The position numbers and the translations under genes were made by a program. From contig JAJZQX010000011.1 of NCBI GenBank assembly GCA_021806645.1, positions 101,755 through 165,754 of the forward strand: a stretch of DNA of 64,000 nt, written 5' to 3'. The stretch is from Myxococcales bacterium. Lineage in GTDB: Bacteria; Myxococcota; Myxococcia; Myxococcales; Anaeromyxobacteraceae. Within the stretch, counting starts at the first letter, position 1, and each line of letters begins with the position of its first letter. Shown in pieces: positions 8,601-16,125 of this stretch. The notes beneath the pieces are model-generated. The model saw nothing but the letters and a program-made list of their open reading frames with translations. It was not told the origin of the DNA and searched no databases.

Positions 8601-9891
8601 CATCGCCTGCAACGTGGCGCATCCGGTCGGCAGCGACCGGAACCAGCTCGCTGACCTTCTCCGCCGCTGGTTTGGCCCGACGGCGGGTCGCCCCGGAACC
8701 GCCTTTCACGTCCGGTTCACGCCCTCGCCGGACGGCCTGTGGGTCGAGCCGCTGGGCCAGGTGATCGAGCTGCCACCCCGCGGCGCCGTCACGGCGTTCC
8801 CGTCCCTCCGGGCCGCCGCCGGCCGCGTCCTGGGAGAGGTGGCTGGGGCGCCCGAGCCCGAGCAGGTCTTGTTGCCGGTGAAGACTCGTGCCCCCGACAT
8901 CTTCGCGGTGCGCGCGGCCGGCGACTCCATGGACGGCGGCGCGGACCCCATTCGCGACGGCGACTGGTTGATCTTCAAGTACGCACGCGGCGCCGGCCTG
9001 GGCGCGGTGGAGGGGCGGGTTGCGCTGGTGGAGACCGAGGGCCAGCACGGTGACGCCGGCTACCAGGTGAAGCGGGTGGTTCGGGAGGGTGGCCGCTGGT
9101 TCCTCGCGTCGGACCGCGCGGGTGCCGAGCGCTTCGAGGCCTCGGAACAGACGCGGGTGGTGGCGCTCCTCGTCGAGCGGCTCCGCCCCGAGGCCCTGGC
9201 GCCCGAGGTCGGGGCAACCTTTGACGACGACGGGCTCGCCAAGGCCTTTGGCCTTGGCCAGCCGCCGGTGGACGGCCGGGTGGGTGGGCACCTGTTCCTG
9301 CTCGTCGAGAAGCGCGGGGAGCTGGTCGCGCCGGACCGCGTGAAGCGGCGCGTCGCCGACCGGCGGCCGGGCGAGACGGCCTACGTGCTTACCCGGGAGG
9401 GCCCGGAGGTGGCGTGGCGGTACGGCGGGGTAGGGCGGTGGAGCGAAGCCGCAGGGGCGTGGGTGCTGCCCGAGGTAGACTTCGCCACGTGGAGGGCGTT
9501 GGGGAAGGGCCGGAGCGCGTCACGTAGGCTGGCCCCGGTCTTCGAAACCCGGGCCTCGGACCTGGTCGACCGGGTCCTGGCCACCGTGGCGGAGGGCGGC
9601 TGGGTCGAGTTCGGAGGGAAGCGCTGCCGAGTCGTCGGAAAGGCCAAGAGCGGCGGGCTCCGCGTCGACGGTGGCCCCGGTGGTTTCGCCGAGCGGACCG
9701 TCTCCCTTACCGATTTTGCGTGGGCGCTTGCGGCGAGCCGTGACGTCGAAGAGCACGGGGGCGTGCTGGACGAGGCACGGGTAAACCGGCTGCGTTACCT
9801 GGAGGGAACGCCAAAGGAGTCCACGCGGTGGATTGATACCGGATGGGCTCTCGTGGCGGTTCGCGGACTCGGTGGCAGTTCTGGCGAATGA
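5638..9891 (+). CDS. HIT-PLD-SF2 helicase-S24 peptidase fusion protein (putative defence)
   Basis: About 1417 residues, started at ATG 5638 (MSSPFLSMPETAW); an ATG at 5563 would add 25 atypical residues. Domains in order: HIT hydrolase (~8-110; histidine triad HLHVHV at 92-97); phospholipase-D-like nuclease (~130-310; HPK at 235 and GSSN ~255); SF2 DEAD/DEAH helicase (~340-690; ATGLGKT 359-365, DEAH 457-460, LTATP 482-486, QQLGRGLRT ~655-663); a DUF3427-like middle (~700-1060); and an S24/LexA-type module (~1060-1165) with the catalytic pair in place (Ser in AGDSM, residue 1097; Lys in YQVKRV, residue 1145). The C-terminal ~230 residues are unassigned. Helicase-plus-nuclease fusions of this sort are typical of phage-defence effectors. 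Defence is inferred from architecture and neighbours. Confidence 0.85.
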   Translation: MSSPFLSMPETAWVGSNALAFAIRDSFPVTPGHTLVIPRREMPTWFDATREEQLAILDLVGEVKRQLDAELHPHGYNVGFNAGEAAGQTVMHLHVHVIPRYEGDMDDPRGGVRHVIPWKGNYKRTLAAPLATGGLADPFLTHLRPLFAESREVAIVAAFVQDSGLALLQDPVLSAVARGARVKLVTGDYLDITQAEALQRLLDWQGAPAPEGEDGAFEVRIVETAKLAGPSRSFHPKSWRFEGPEMGVAWVGSSNVSASALRSGVEWNLRVDRWRDPDAVDRVRAAFQALWASASPLTQAWVAAYAQRARQQVARLPPGEAEPEPLTPAPKPHPVQLEALDALQLARAEGKRRALVVMATGLGKTLLAALDAAAYGRELGHPTRVLFLAHRKELLTQAATTLRLVLREGRPSLQIGWYAEGRAELDADVVVASIQTIARPEHLDRLAGQAFDYVVVDEAHHAEAATYRRILSRITPGFLLGLTATPDRADEGDIVGLFDDHVAFRADLGVGIQVGRLVPFAYFGLKDTVDYSFENIPWRNRRFDPAALERAVQTQRRMEALWAAWQEHPGTRSLVFCCSIAHAAFVQRWLAEKGLRTRLVHSGPGSDDRSAALSDLEAGHIDAVCAVDLFNEGVDVPLIDRVVMLRPTESPILFLQQLGRGLRTAEGKAQLTVIDFVGNHRVFLDRVRTLLSLGGRGTALRELVDGAGSLELPSGCSVEIELGAIELLRSLLPRGGSEVERVYRELYAARGERPRIGELLRMNLSPSTLRAAHGSWLDFVAGEGHLTADEVKVLAAAGRWFSELETSPMTKCFKMVVLEALIEQDALRSGVTLEQLAAKSHEILARSPELLQDLEAVKELPEPKAPDARTWQAYWRKNPVAAWAGTPEKPGDWFRVEGERFQPRLPIPDGLDEVFEELTLELVDYRLAMYRRRLDQAATSGAFTCKVFSNNKGPVLKLPDRTRRPDLPLGDVDVRLPDGSVWRFRFVSIACNVAHPVGSDRNQLADLLRRWFGPTAGRPGTAFHVRFTPSPDGLWVEPLGQVIELPPRGAVTAFPSLRAAAGRVLGEVAGAPEPEQVLLPVKTRAPDIFAVRAAGDSMDGGADPIRDGDWLIFKYARGAGLGAVEGRVALVETEGQHGDAGYQVKRVVREGGRWFLASDRAGAERFEASEQTRVVALLVERLRPEALAPEVGATFDDDGLAKAFGLGQPPVDGRVGGHLFLLVEKRGELVAPDRVKRRVADRRPGETAYVLTREGPEVAWRYGGVGRWSEAAGAWVLPEVDFATWRALGKGRSASRRLAPVFETRASDLVDRVLATVAEGGWVEFGGKRCRVVGKAKSGGLRVDGGPGGFAERTVSLTDFAWALAASRDVEEHGGVLDEARVNRLRYLEGTPKESTRWIDTGWALVAVRGLGGSSGE

Positions 9892-10101
9892 CCCGGTACC
9901 GGGCCGCAGGGGTTACCAGCGGGGCCGCATGGTCAGGCAGCCGTTACGAAATCGCCGCCCCTGAGGCTCAGGACCGCACGTAAGAGTCCAATCGCTCCTT
10001 GTGAACATTGGGACTTTGCGAAGCAGTCCACCGCGCCGGAGCAAGCCGAGATGACCTCACGGACCGCAAAGGCGTGCAAGGTGGTTGTCCTGCGATTGGA
10101 T
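9892..10101. other. Intergenic region between helicase gene and larB
   Basis: Contains the 12-bp perfect palindrome CCCGGTACCGGG immediately after the helicase stop codon but no T-run, so it is not a clear terminator. Composition is less GC-rich than the flanking genes. No coding region could be supported. Confidence 0.35.
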
Positions 10102-10129
10102 TTGATCTGCGGGTTGAAGGCCATACACT
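10102..10129 (+). promoter_or_regulatory. Candidate sigma-70 promoter for larB-larC
   Basis: TTGATC (10102-10107) and TACACT (10124-10129) are separated by 16 bp, 45 bp upstream of the larB ATG. The match is moderate, but this is the best -35/-10 pair in an otherwise promoter-poor GC-rich stretch. Confidence 0.4.
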
Positions 10130-10174
10130 CGCAGCCAGCTTGCTCACTCAGCTCAACCCAAGGTGGATGCCACG

Positions 10175-10918
10175 ATGAACGAGACCACCCTCCGCCGTCT
10201 CCTGAAGCGCGTCGCCAGCGGTGCCACCCCGCTCGACGCGGCGGTGGCGGCGCTCAAGGCCGCCCCTTTCGAGCGGCTCGGCGACGTGGCCACGCTCGAT
10301 ACCCACCGGGCCCTGCGCCAGGGGATGCCGGAGGTGGTGCTGGCCGATCGCAAGTCAGCGGCGCAGCTGGTGGCCATCGTCAAGCGGCTGGCCGCCCACG
10401 GCCCGCTGCTGGTGACGCGCCTCTCGCCGGAGAAGGCCGTGCCGGTGAAGCGGGCCGTCAAGGGGTCGATCTACGACCCGGTCTCGCGCACCCTGCGGCG
10501 CGGCCGGATGGAGCTCCCGGCGCTGGGGCCGGTGGCGGTCTGCTGCGCCGGCACCAGCGACGTGCCGGTCTGCGAGGAGGCGGTGGTCACCCTCGAGGTC
10601 ATGGGGGTCGAGGCGCTGCGCGTCTATGACGTGGGCGTGGCCGGGATCCACCGGCTGCTGGCGCGGCGCGAGGAGCTCACCCGGGCCCGCGCCGTGGTGG
10701 TGGCGGCCGGCATGGAGGGGGCGCTGCCGAGTGTGGTGGGCGGCCTGGTGGGGCGTCCGGTCATCGCCGTGCCGACCTCGGTCGGCTACGGGGCCTCGCT
10801 GGGCGGCATCGCCGCGCTGCTGGCCATGCTCAACTCCTGCGCCCCCAACGTGACCGTGGTCAACATCGACAACGGTTTCGGCGCCGGCTTCGTGGCGGGG
10901 TTGATCGCCCGCGGCTGA
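10175..10918 (+). CDS. larB: Nickel-pincer nucleotide biosynthesis protein LarB
   Basis: A 247-residue LarB, the enzyme that carboxylates the pyridinium ring of nicotinic acid adenine dinucleotide and hydrolyses it to pyridinium-3,5-dicarboxylate mononucleotide, the first step of NPN cofactor synthesis. The C-terminal half has the PurE-like fold, with 'GTSDVPVCEEA' and the signature 'LNSCAPNVTVVNIDNGFGAG'; its Cys222 matches the catalytic cysteine of characterised LarB. ATG 10175 is preferred because AAGGTGG (10160-10166) sits 8 nt upstream; an in-frame GTG at 10163 is inside that site. larC follows 21 bp later, so the two form an operon. Confidence 0.93.
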   Translation: MNETTLRRLLKRVASGATPLDAAVAALKAAPFERLGDVATLDTHRALRQGMPEVVLADRKSAAQLVAIVKRLAAHGPLLVTRLSPEKAVPVKRAVKGSIYDPVSRTLRRGRMELPALGPVAVCCAGTSDVPVCEEAVVTLEVMGVEALRVYDVGVAGIHRLLARREELTRARAVVVAAGMEGALPSVVGGLVGRPVIAVPTSVGYGASLGGIAALLAMLNSCAPNVTVVNIDNGFGAGFVAGLIARG

Positions 10919-10939
10919 CGTGCTCCGCTCACGGTGACC

Positions 10940-11665
10940 ATGCCCCAGCGCCTCCTTCTCCTCGAACCGATCGGCGGCCTGGCCGGCGACATGTTCCTCG
11001 CCGCCGCGCTCGACCTGGGCGTGGACCGCGCCGACCTGGAGGCGCAGCTCGCCACCTTGGCGCTACCGGGCTGGCGGCTGGATGTGCGCCGGATCGAGGT
11101 GAACGCCATCGCAGCCATCCACGTCGACGTGTACGTCGATGGTCCGCCCGGCCCGGCCCGGCGGCTCGCCGATCTGACTGCCATCGTCGAGTCGAGCGGC
11201 CTCTCGCCGCGGAGCCGGGCGGCGGCCCGTGACCTCTTCACCCGGCTGGCTCGGGCCGAGGCCAAGGTGCACGGCTGCGGCGTCGAGGAGGTCCACTTCC
11301 ACGAGGTCGGGGCAGTCGACTCGATCATCGACGTCTGCGGCGCGGTGGTGGTGATGGAGCTGCTTGGCTGGCCGCGCGCGGTGGCCTCGCCGCCCGAACT
11401 CGGCAGCGGCTTCGTCAAGACCGCGCACGGCCTGCTCCCGGTCCCGCCGCCGGCGGTGCTGGAGCTGCTGGTCGGCCTGCCGGTGCGGCCGGGCGGGCCG
11501 GCCGGTGAGGCGGTCACTCCCACCGGGGCGGCGCTGCTGGCCGGCCTCTTCGAACTCGGCCCGCTCCCGGCCCACCGCCCCGGCCGGATCGGTTACGGCG
11601 CCGGCACGGCGCGCTGGATCGACAGGCCCAACCTGGTCCGGCTCACGCTGGGAGAAGCGGTGTAG
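10940..11665 (+). CDS. larC: LarC N-terminal part only (LarC1-like)
   Basis: A 241-residue protein matching the N-terminal half of LarC, the CTP-dependent enzyme that inserts nickel into the pincer cofactor. It shows the N-terminal '[12 protein letters not shown]' motif, '[17 protein letters not shown]', and ends in '[21 protein letters not shown]', the usual junction before the C-terminal domain. A TAG at 11663 ends it, and only ~60 bp separate it from convergent larE, so the C-terminal domain (LarC2) is absent here. In Lactiplantibacillus full LarC is made by a programmed frameshift; no downstream frame supports that here. ATG 10940 chosen; GTG 10934 is possible. Confidence 0.88.
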   Translation: MPQRLLLLEPIGGLAGDMFLAAALDLGVDRADLEAQLATLALPGWRLDVRRIEVNAIAAIHVDVYVDGPPGPARRLADLTAIVESSGLSPRSRAAARDLFTRLARAEAKVHGCGVEEVHFHEVGAVDSIIDVCGAVVVMELLGWPRAVASPPELGSGFVKTAHGLLPVPPPAVLELLVGLPVRPGGPAGEAVTPTGAALLAGLFELGPLPAHRPGRIGYGAGTARWIDRPNLVRLTLGEAV

Positions 11666-11727
11666 GTCGGGAAACCGGACGCCGAGGCGCCGCTGATCCC
11701 TCCGGAAGCGCCGTCGTGCCAGCCTGG

Positions 11728-12570
11728 CTACAGGACCGGAAGCGGACGGCCAGCAAGTTCGTTCAACCGACCGGTGCGGAAGGGCTCCAGATCGAGCGCC
11801 ACCAGCTTGAAGCCCGCCAGCTTCACTGCGCTCGCAACATCGGCACGGCGAGCATATGCCGTGTCCATCTCCTCGGCCGAGACCTCGACCCGACCGATGT
11901 CCCCGTGCCAGCGTACGCGAAAATTCCGCAGGCCAAGGTCCCGGAGTGCCGCCTCGGCCCGCTCCACTTGCAGGAGGCGCTCCGGAGTCACCTCGGTGCC
12001 GTACGGGAGGCGTGACGCAAGGCAGGCCATCTGCGGCTTGTCCCAGGTCGGCAGCCCGAGCGAACGGCTCCAGGATCGGATCTCGTCCTTGGTGAGCCCA
12101 GCGTCCGCCAGCGGGGAGGAAACATTTGCTTCCAAGGCTGCTCGGTGGCCTGGTCGATGGTCCCGCCGGTCATCGGCATTGAAGCCGTCGACGACGGCAG
12201 GCAACCCCTCCCGCTGTGCCGTGTGGGCGCAGAGCCTGTAGAGCTCAGTCTTGCAGAAGTAGCAGCGGTCCAGATCGTTTGCTCGGTAACGCGGGTCCGC
12301 TCCCTCCTGGCTCTCGACCGCGAGATGACGCACACCGAGAAGGGTGGCGAGCTGCCGCGCCGCGTCTCGCTCGGACCGAGGCACACTCGGCGAGTGCGCC
12401 GTGAGGGCGACGACCCGGTCCCCGAGCACGTCGTGAGCAACAGCAAGAACGAGGGCCGAGTCGACGCCCCCGGAAAAGGCCACGAGCACGCCCTTCAGCT
12501 CCGCGAGCAAGGCCCGCAGTCGCGCCATCTTGTCTGCGCTCTGGCGTTGAAGCTCGATGTGGTCGGTCAT
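11728..12570 (-). CDS. larE: Sacrificial sulfur transferase LarE
   Basis: A 280-residue LarE of the PP-loop ATPase superfamily. It adenylates and thiolates the pyridinium dicarboxylate mononucleotide to give the NPN thio-acids. The PP-loop SGGVDS is at residues 33-38, 'RCYFCKTELY' at 102-111 is diagnostic of the family, and Cys183 in 'QMACLASRLPYG' matches the cysteine whose sulfur is donated (converted to dehydroalanine) in single-Cys LarE proteins. It is convergent with larBC and divergent from the IclR-headed operon, so one regulatory region (12571-12735) may control both larE and the catabolic genes. Confidence 0.93.
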   Translation of the reverse strand: MTDHIELQRQSADKMARLRALLAELKGVLVAFSGGVDSALVLAVAHDVLGDRVVALTAHSPSVPRSERDAARQLATLLGVRHLAVESQEGADPRYRANDLDRCYFCKTELYRLCAHTAQREGLPAVVDGFNADDRRDHRPGHRAALEANVSSPLADAGLTKDEIRSWSRSLGLPTWDKPQMACLASRLPYGTEVTPERLLQVERAEAALRDLGLRNFRVRWHGDIGRVEVSAEEMDTAYARRADVASAVKLAGFKLVALDLEPFRTGRLNELAGRPLPVL

Positions 12571-12695
12571 GGTCCTGCTGGCCTCCTGCAGGTGATAGTC
12601 CGGCGACCCGGCTCGTGCATCTGGAAATCGGTCGTACCAGGTCTGGGAAGCGACTTCGGTGACCAGCCAGGGCGGCCGTGGACCAGTGACTTCGC

Positions 12696-12724
12696 TTGAC
12701 AGGTCAATTCCGGTCGGGTACCGC
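12696..12724 (+). promoter_or_regulatory. Candidate iclR operon promoter with TTGAC palindrome
   Basis: TTGACA at 12696-12701 is a perfect -35; 17 bp later (12719-12724) the -10 is poor (TACCGC), as expected for an activator-dependent promoter. The -35 is part of a perfect inverted repeat TTGAC-AG-GTCAA (12696-12707), which may be a regulator site. It lies in the divergent larE/iclR intergenic region. Confidence 0.4.
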
Positions 12725-12735
12725 TGAGCACATCC

Positions 12736-12753
12736 GTGAAATCACCATTTCAC
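12736..12753. promoter_or_regulatory. IclR-type palindromic operator overlapping the start codon
   Basis: GTGAAAT-CACC-ATTTCAC is a perfect 7-4-7 inverted repeat whose first three bases are the proposed GTG start codon of the IclR-family gene. The arms resemble IclR-family operators, which commonly carry GGAAAT/ATTTCC-like half sites. Placement over the translation start would fit autorepression. It was recognised by symmetry only. Confidence 0.5.
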
Positions 12754-13620
12754 ATTCTGAAACGTCCAGGCTCGCCCCGACGCTACCAGATCAAGGTCCT
12801 GGAGAAGGCGCTCGCCGTGCTCGACCTCCTCGGCGAGGCCGAAGGAGCGCTCACGCTCTCGGAGGTCAGCGAGCGGCTCTCCCTGAGCAAACCTACGGCG
12901 TTCCGGATCCTGAGCGTCCTGGACCAGGCCAGCTACCTGGAGCGGGCGCCGGGCTCGCAGGGCTACCGCCTCGGGCTCAAGCTCTCCCGGCTCGGCGCGC
13001 GGGTAGACCGCACCATGGCATTCCAGAAGGTCGCCAGGCCATTCCTCGTGGAATTGAAGGAGCGGTGTGGCGAGACCGTGCACCTCACCGTGCTCGAGAA
13101 CGGGGAGGCGCTCTACCTCGACAAGATAGAGGGGCAGCGCGCGGTGCGAGTCGTCTCGCGCGTGGGCATGAGGCTCCCCGCGCACTGCTCCGGCGTCGGC
13201 AAGGTGCTGCTGGCCTACCTACCGGACGACGAGGTTGCCGAGGTCATTCTCGAGCGCGGCCTGGCGCGCCTGACTCCGAACACCATCACGGATCGGACCG
13301 CGCTCCGAGCCGAGCTGAAGCGGATCCGTGAGCGTGGATTCGCCATCGACAACGAGGAGATCGAGGTTGGACTCAAGTGCGTTGCGGCGCCGATCCGGGA
13401 TGCCTCCGGCGAAGTCAGGGCTGCACTGAGCATCTCGGGGCCGAAGTTCCGGTTCACCGAGGCAGAGACCAAGAAGCTCGTGAACCTCGTGGTGCGCATG
13501 GCGGAGCAGATCTCCTCCGCCATCAGGCAGGAAGCCCTGGATCGGACAGAACTCAGGAGGGCACCGGATGCAATCGTCGATAGGACGGTCGGCAGGCGGC
13601 GCACGGCTGGCCGAAGCTGA
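12736..13620 (+). CDS. IclR-family transcriptional regulator
   Basis: A 294-residue IclR-type regulator. The N-terminal winged helix spans residues ~15-75 ('KALAVLDLLGEAEGALTLSEV', 'LSKPTAFRILSVLDQASYLER'), and the effector-binding IclR domain ~85-260 ('LPAHCSGVGKVLLAYLP', 'EVGLKCVAAPIRD'). No ATG precedes the HTH, so the GTG at 12736 is the likely start and it lies within a palindrome. As first gene of the catabolic operon, with the next gene overlapping it by 53 bp, it is probably the pathway-specific regulator responding to the substrate or an intermediate. Confidence 0.9.
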   Translation: MKSPFHILKRPGSPRRYQIKVLEKALAVLDLLGEAEGALTLSEVSERLSLSKPTAFRILSVLDQASYLERAPGSQGYRLGLKLSRLGARVDRTMAFQKVARPFLVELKERCGETVHLTVLENGEALYLDKIEGQRAVRVVSRVGMRLPAHCSGVGKVLLAYLPDDEVAEVILERGLARLTPNTITDRTALRAELKRIRERGFAIDNEEIEVGLKCVAAPIRDASGEVRAALSISGPKFRFTEAETKKLVNLVVRMAEQISSAIRQEALDRTELRRAPDAIVDRTVGRRRTAGRS

Positions 13621-14428
13621 CCCGCGCAAGGCGCCGATCGACGTGCGTGAGGTGCTCCTCGCGCCGCTGGCCGGGAAGACCTTCCAGTTCGCGATCACGG
13701 CGGTCGAGCCGGCGGTCCTGGCGGGCTCGTTCCGGCTGGCCGAGAAGGCCAAGGAACTCGGGTTGCACATGAGCCAGGTGGCGGCCAACGGTGACCGGCT
13801 CGTGGCAGGCTCCATGGTGTGCCAGGCGCGGGCTGGAGCTGCTGGCCTGGCCCGCGCCGAGGAGCAACTCCTCGGGCTGATCGGCAAGGCCTCGGGGGTG
13901 GCGACGGCCGCCGCCGAGCTGGTCGCGATCTCCAGGGGTCGGGCGCGCATCGTGTGCGGCGCATGGAAGAAGGTCCCGGCGGAGATCCGGCTCGACCTGC
14001 GAGATGCCGCCGCCCTGGGAGGCGCCGGGATTCGCATGCTCGATCGCCCGTTCGTGTACCTCGACAAGAACCACGTTCGCATGCTCGGCGGCGTGGTCCG
14101 CGCCGTGAGGCAGGCGCGCCTGGTGGAGGGCCGCGCCATCGTGGTGCAGCTGCGCGGCGACGGCGACTCCATCGCCGATGAAGCAGAGGCGGCAGCGGCC
14201 GAAGGCGCCGAGATGCTCATGGTGGACACGGGTCGAGTGGCCGATCTGCAGGCGGTCGCCATGCGGGTGCGGTCGCGGGTGGAGCGACACGAGGTCCAGC
14301 TGGCGTTCGGTGGCGGAGTCCGCGCGGCGCACCTCGAGTCGGTGATCGAGGCAGGGGCCCATGTCATCGACGTGGGCCGGGCGATCCTGGACGCACCGAT
14401 GGTCGACTTTCGTCTCGACGTGGGATGA
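13568..14428 (+). CDS. NadC/ModD-like phosphoribosyltransferase family protein
   Basis: A 286-residue protein of the quinolinate phosphoribosyltransferase fold. It keeps the barrel motifs 'LDKNHVRMLGG' (NadC 'IKDNHI...GG'), 'GAEMLMVDTG' (NadC 'IIMLDN') and 'FGGGVRAAHLESVIEAGAHVIDVG'. Several residues that hold quinolinate in NadC are altered: the RKT motif reads GAWKK, HR reads IR, and the K-D-N-H order is D-K-N-H. It is therefore unlikely to be a housekeeping NadC. AGGAGGG ends 6-7 nt before ATG 13568, inside the iclR 3' end. The substrate is unknown; because LarB also handles pyridine nucleotides, a role in NPN metabolism is an attractive guess. ModD-type proteins are the other relatives. 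Confidence 0.8.
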   Translation: MQSSIGRSAGGARLAEADPRKAPIDVREVLLAPLAGKTFQFAITAVEPAVLAGSFRLAEKAKELGLHMSQVAANGDRLVAGSMVCQARAGAAGLARAEEQLLGLIGKASGVATAAAELVAISRGRARIVCGAWKKVPAEIRLDLRDAAALGGAGIRMLDRPFVYLDKNHVRMLGGVVRAVRQARLVEGRAIVVQLRGDGDSIADEAEAAAAEGAEMLMVDTGRVADLQAVAMRVRSRVERHEVQLAFGGGVRAAHLESVIEAGAHVIDVGRAILDAPMVDFRLDVG

Positions 14429-15357
14429 GCGCCAGGATGGAACTGAACCTCCTCGAGAAGACCACCTTCTGGGTCGACGACATCGAGCTCGCCGAGGTCG
14501 ACCTGGGAGCGCTCGCAGCGGCCGCTGCGCGGGCCATCGACCTTCCGGCTGACGAGGTGATGGTGGTCGATGTTCGTCCAGGGCTGGTGGCCTTCGACGT
14601 GCTTCGGCCGAAGGTCCTGGCCGAGGCGGTGGTCGGCAAGGAGCGGGTGCTCCTGGATGGCCTGGCCGCGGTGGCGGGGGTCACGCTCGGCCCTGCGGCG
14701 GCGGTGCACTCCGAGGGCGTGCTGGGGTTCATCGCGCTCGACCCCATCTCGGGGGCGAAGGCCGTCGAGGCCGGCGCGGCCATGGCGGTCTCCGTCCTCG
14801 AGAGGGTGGCCCGCCGGGCCATCGTCTTCGCGTCGGGGAGCGAGGTGCGCGACACCAAGATCCGCGACACCAACTCACCTTACCTCGTCGAGGTCCTCGG
14901 GAAGATCGGCTTCCAGGTCAAGTTCGGTGGCGTCCTCGAGGACCACCTGGGTTCCGTGGTGGCGGCCCTGGAGGACGCCATCGGGCGGGGCCACGGGCTG
15001 GTGGTGACCACGGGTGGCGTCGGGGCCGAGGACAAGGACTTCAACGTGGAGGCGGTGCTCCGGGTGGACCCCGATGCCCACACCCCCTGGATCCTCCGCT
15101 TCGAGCCCGACATGCGCCGCCATCACAAGCCGGGTGTCCGCATCGCCGTGGGACGGATCGGTCCGACCTTGCTGGTCGCGCTCCCGGGGCCCCACGACGA
15201 GGTCCGGGTAGCCGGCGAGGTGCTGGCCTCAGGCCTGGCCAGCGGGATGGCAGACGCCGAACTGGCGGAAGGGCTGGCCTCGGTGATCCGGGAACGCTGG
15301 CTCTCGAAGATGGCCAAGAATGGAGGCAACGGTGATCGACATCCCCACCCTGTCTAG
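14425..15357 (+). CDS. MoCF/CinA-type molybdopterin-binding-domain protein
   Basis: 310 residues, ATGA-overlapping the NadC-like gene. Residues ~130-270 form a MogA/MoaB/CinA (MoCF) domain: 'ASGSEVRDTKIRDTNSPYLVE', 'VLEDHLGSVVAALEDA', 'VVTTGGVGAEDKDF', and 'LPGPHDEVRV'. In this fold that region binds and adenylylates a pterin or nucleotide. The N-terminal ~125 residues are a separate domain I do not recognise ('LLEKTTFWVDDIELAEVDLGAL'). No molybdenum enzyme is encoded in the operon, so canonical molybdopterin work is doubtful; the tight pairing with a NadC-like enzyme suggests joint work on a cofactor. Confidence 0.75.
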   Translation: MSARMELNLLEKTTFWVDDIELAEVDLGALAAAAARAIDLPADEVMVVDVRPGLVAFDVLRPKVLAEAVVGKERVLLDGLAAVAGVTLGPAAAVHSEGVLGFIALDPISGAKAVEAGAAMAVSVLERVARRAIVFASGSEVRDTKIRDTNSPYLVEVLGKIGFQVKFGGVLEDHLGSVVAALEDAIGRGHGLVVTTGGVGAEDKDFNVEAVLRVDPDAHTPWILRFEPDMRRHHKPGVRIAVGRIGPTLLVALPGPHDEVRVAGEVLASGLASGMADAELAEGLASVIRERWLSKMAKNGGNGDRHPHPV

Positions 15358-16108
15358 CGCCCTGCTCGAGGCGGAGGCCACTCGCAAGGCGATCGACCCG
15401 CTGACGCTGGTGTATCCAGGCATGAAGATCGAGGACGCCTACCAGGTGCAGCTGGCCGGCATCCAGGTCAAGGTCGGCCGCGGCCGCCGGATCATCGGGA
15501 AGAAGATCGGCCTCACCAGCAAGGGGATGCAGGACCTCCTCGGGGTCCATGAGCCAGACTATGGGCACCTGCTGGACGACATGCTCGTCCCCGCCGGTCA
15601 GCCATGCCGCCGGAACTCGCTCCTGCTCCCCAAGGTGGAGGGGGAGGTGGCCTTCGTGATGAAGGATCGGCTCGCCGGGCCCGGCATCCACGTGGCCGAC
15701 GTGCTGCGCGCCACCGCCGGGGTGATGCCGGCGCTGGAGATCGTCGACACCCGGATCCGGGACTGGAAGATCAAGCTCATCGACACGGTCGCCGACAACG
15801 CCTCCAGCGCGCGGTTCGTCCTGGGCTCACGGCTCCTGCCCGTGGAGCGGTTCGACCTGCGGCTCATCGGCATGTGCCTGGAGAAGAACGGACAGGTCGT
15901 GAACAATGGGGCCGGCGTGGCGGTGCTGGGACACCCGGCGGCGGCCGTGGCCTGGCTCGCCAACCGGCTGGCCGATTTCGGCGCGGCCCTGGAGGCGGGG
16001 GACATCGTCCTCTCCGGCGCGGTGACGGCGGCGGTGGACGTGGCCGCCGGTGACTTCGTAGAGGCCCACTTCGACCGGCTGGGCTCGGTCGCCGTGAAGT
16101 TCGTGTAG
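15332..16108 (+). CDS. 2-oxopent-4-enoate hydratase family enzyme
   Basis: A 258-residue member of the MhpD/DmpE/HpaH hydratase-decarboxylase family. The enzyme adds water to 2-hydroxypenta-2,4-dienoate to give 4-hydroxy-2-oxovalerate. The metal-binding acidic motif '[10 protein letters not shown]' and the strongly conserved '[22 protein letters not shown]' and '[13 protein letters not shown]' are present. GTG 15332 is preferred because GGAGG (15322-15326) is five bases upstream; the ATG at 15320 would bury that site. It overlaps the preceding gene by 26 bp. With the next two genes it forms a complete lower meta-cleavage module. A 4-oxalocrotonate decarboxylase role cannot be excluded. Confidence 0.9.
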   Translation: MIDIPTLSSALLEAEATRKAIDPLTLVYPGMKIEDAYQVQLAGIQVKVGRGRRIIGKKIGLTSKGMQDLLGVHEPDYGHLLDDMLVPAGQPCRRNSLLLPKVEGEVAFVMKDRLAGPGIHVADVLRATAGVMPALEIVDTRIRDWKIKLIDTVADNASSARFVLGSRLLPVERFDLRLIGMCLEKNGQVVNNGAGVAVLGHPAAAVAWLANRLADFGAALEAGDIVLSGAVTAAVDVAAGDFVEAHFDRLGSVAVKFV

Positions 16109-16125
16109 CTGGGAAGGGGCGTCCA

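Noticed and set aside
9892..9903. Palindrome CCCGGTACCGGG as a terminator
   Set aside because: No T-run follows and the hairpin would have no loop; kept only as a remark.
13568..14428. Calling this gene nadC
   Set aside because: Quinolinate-binding residues are altered and no nadA/nadB is near; only the fold is supported.
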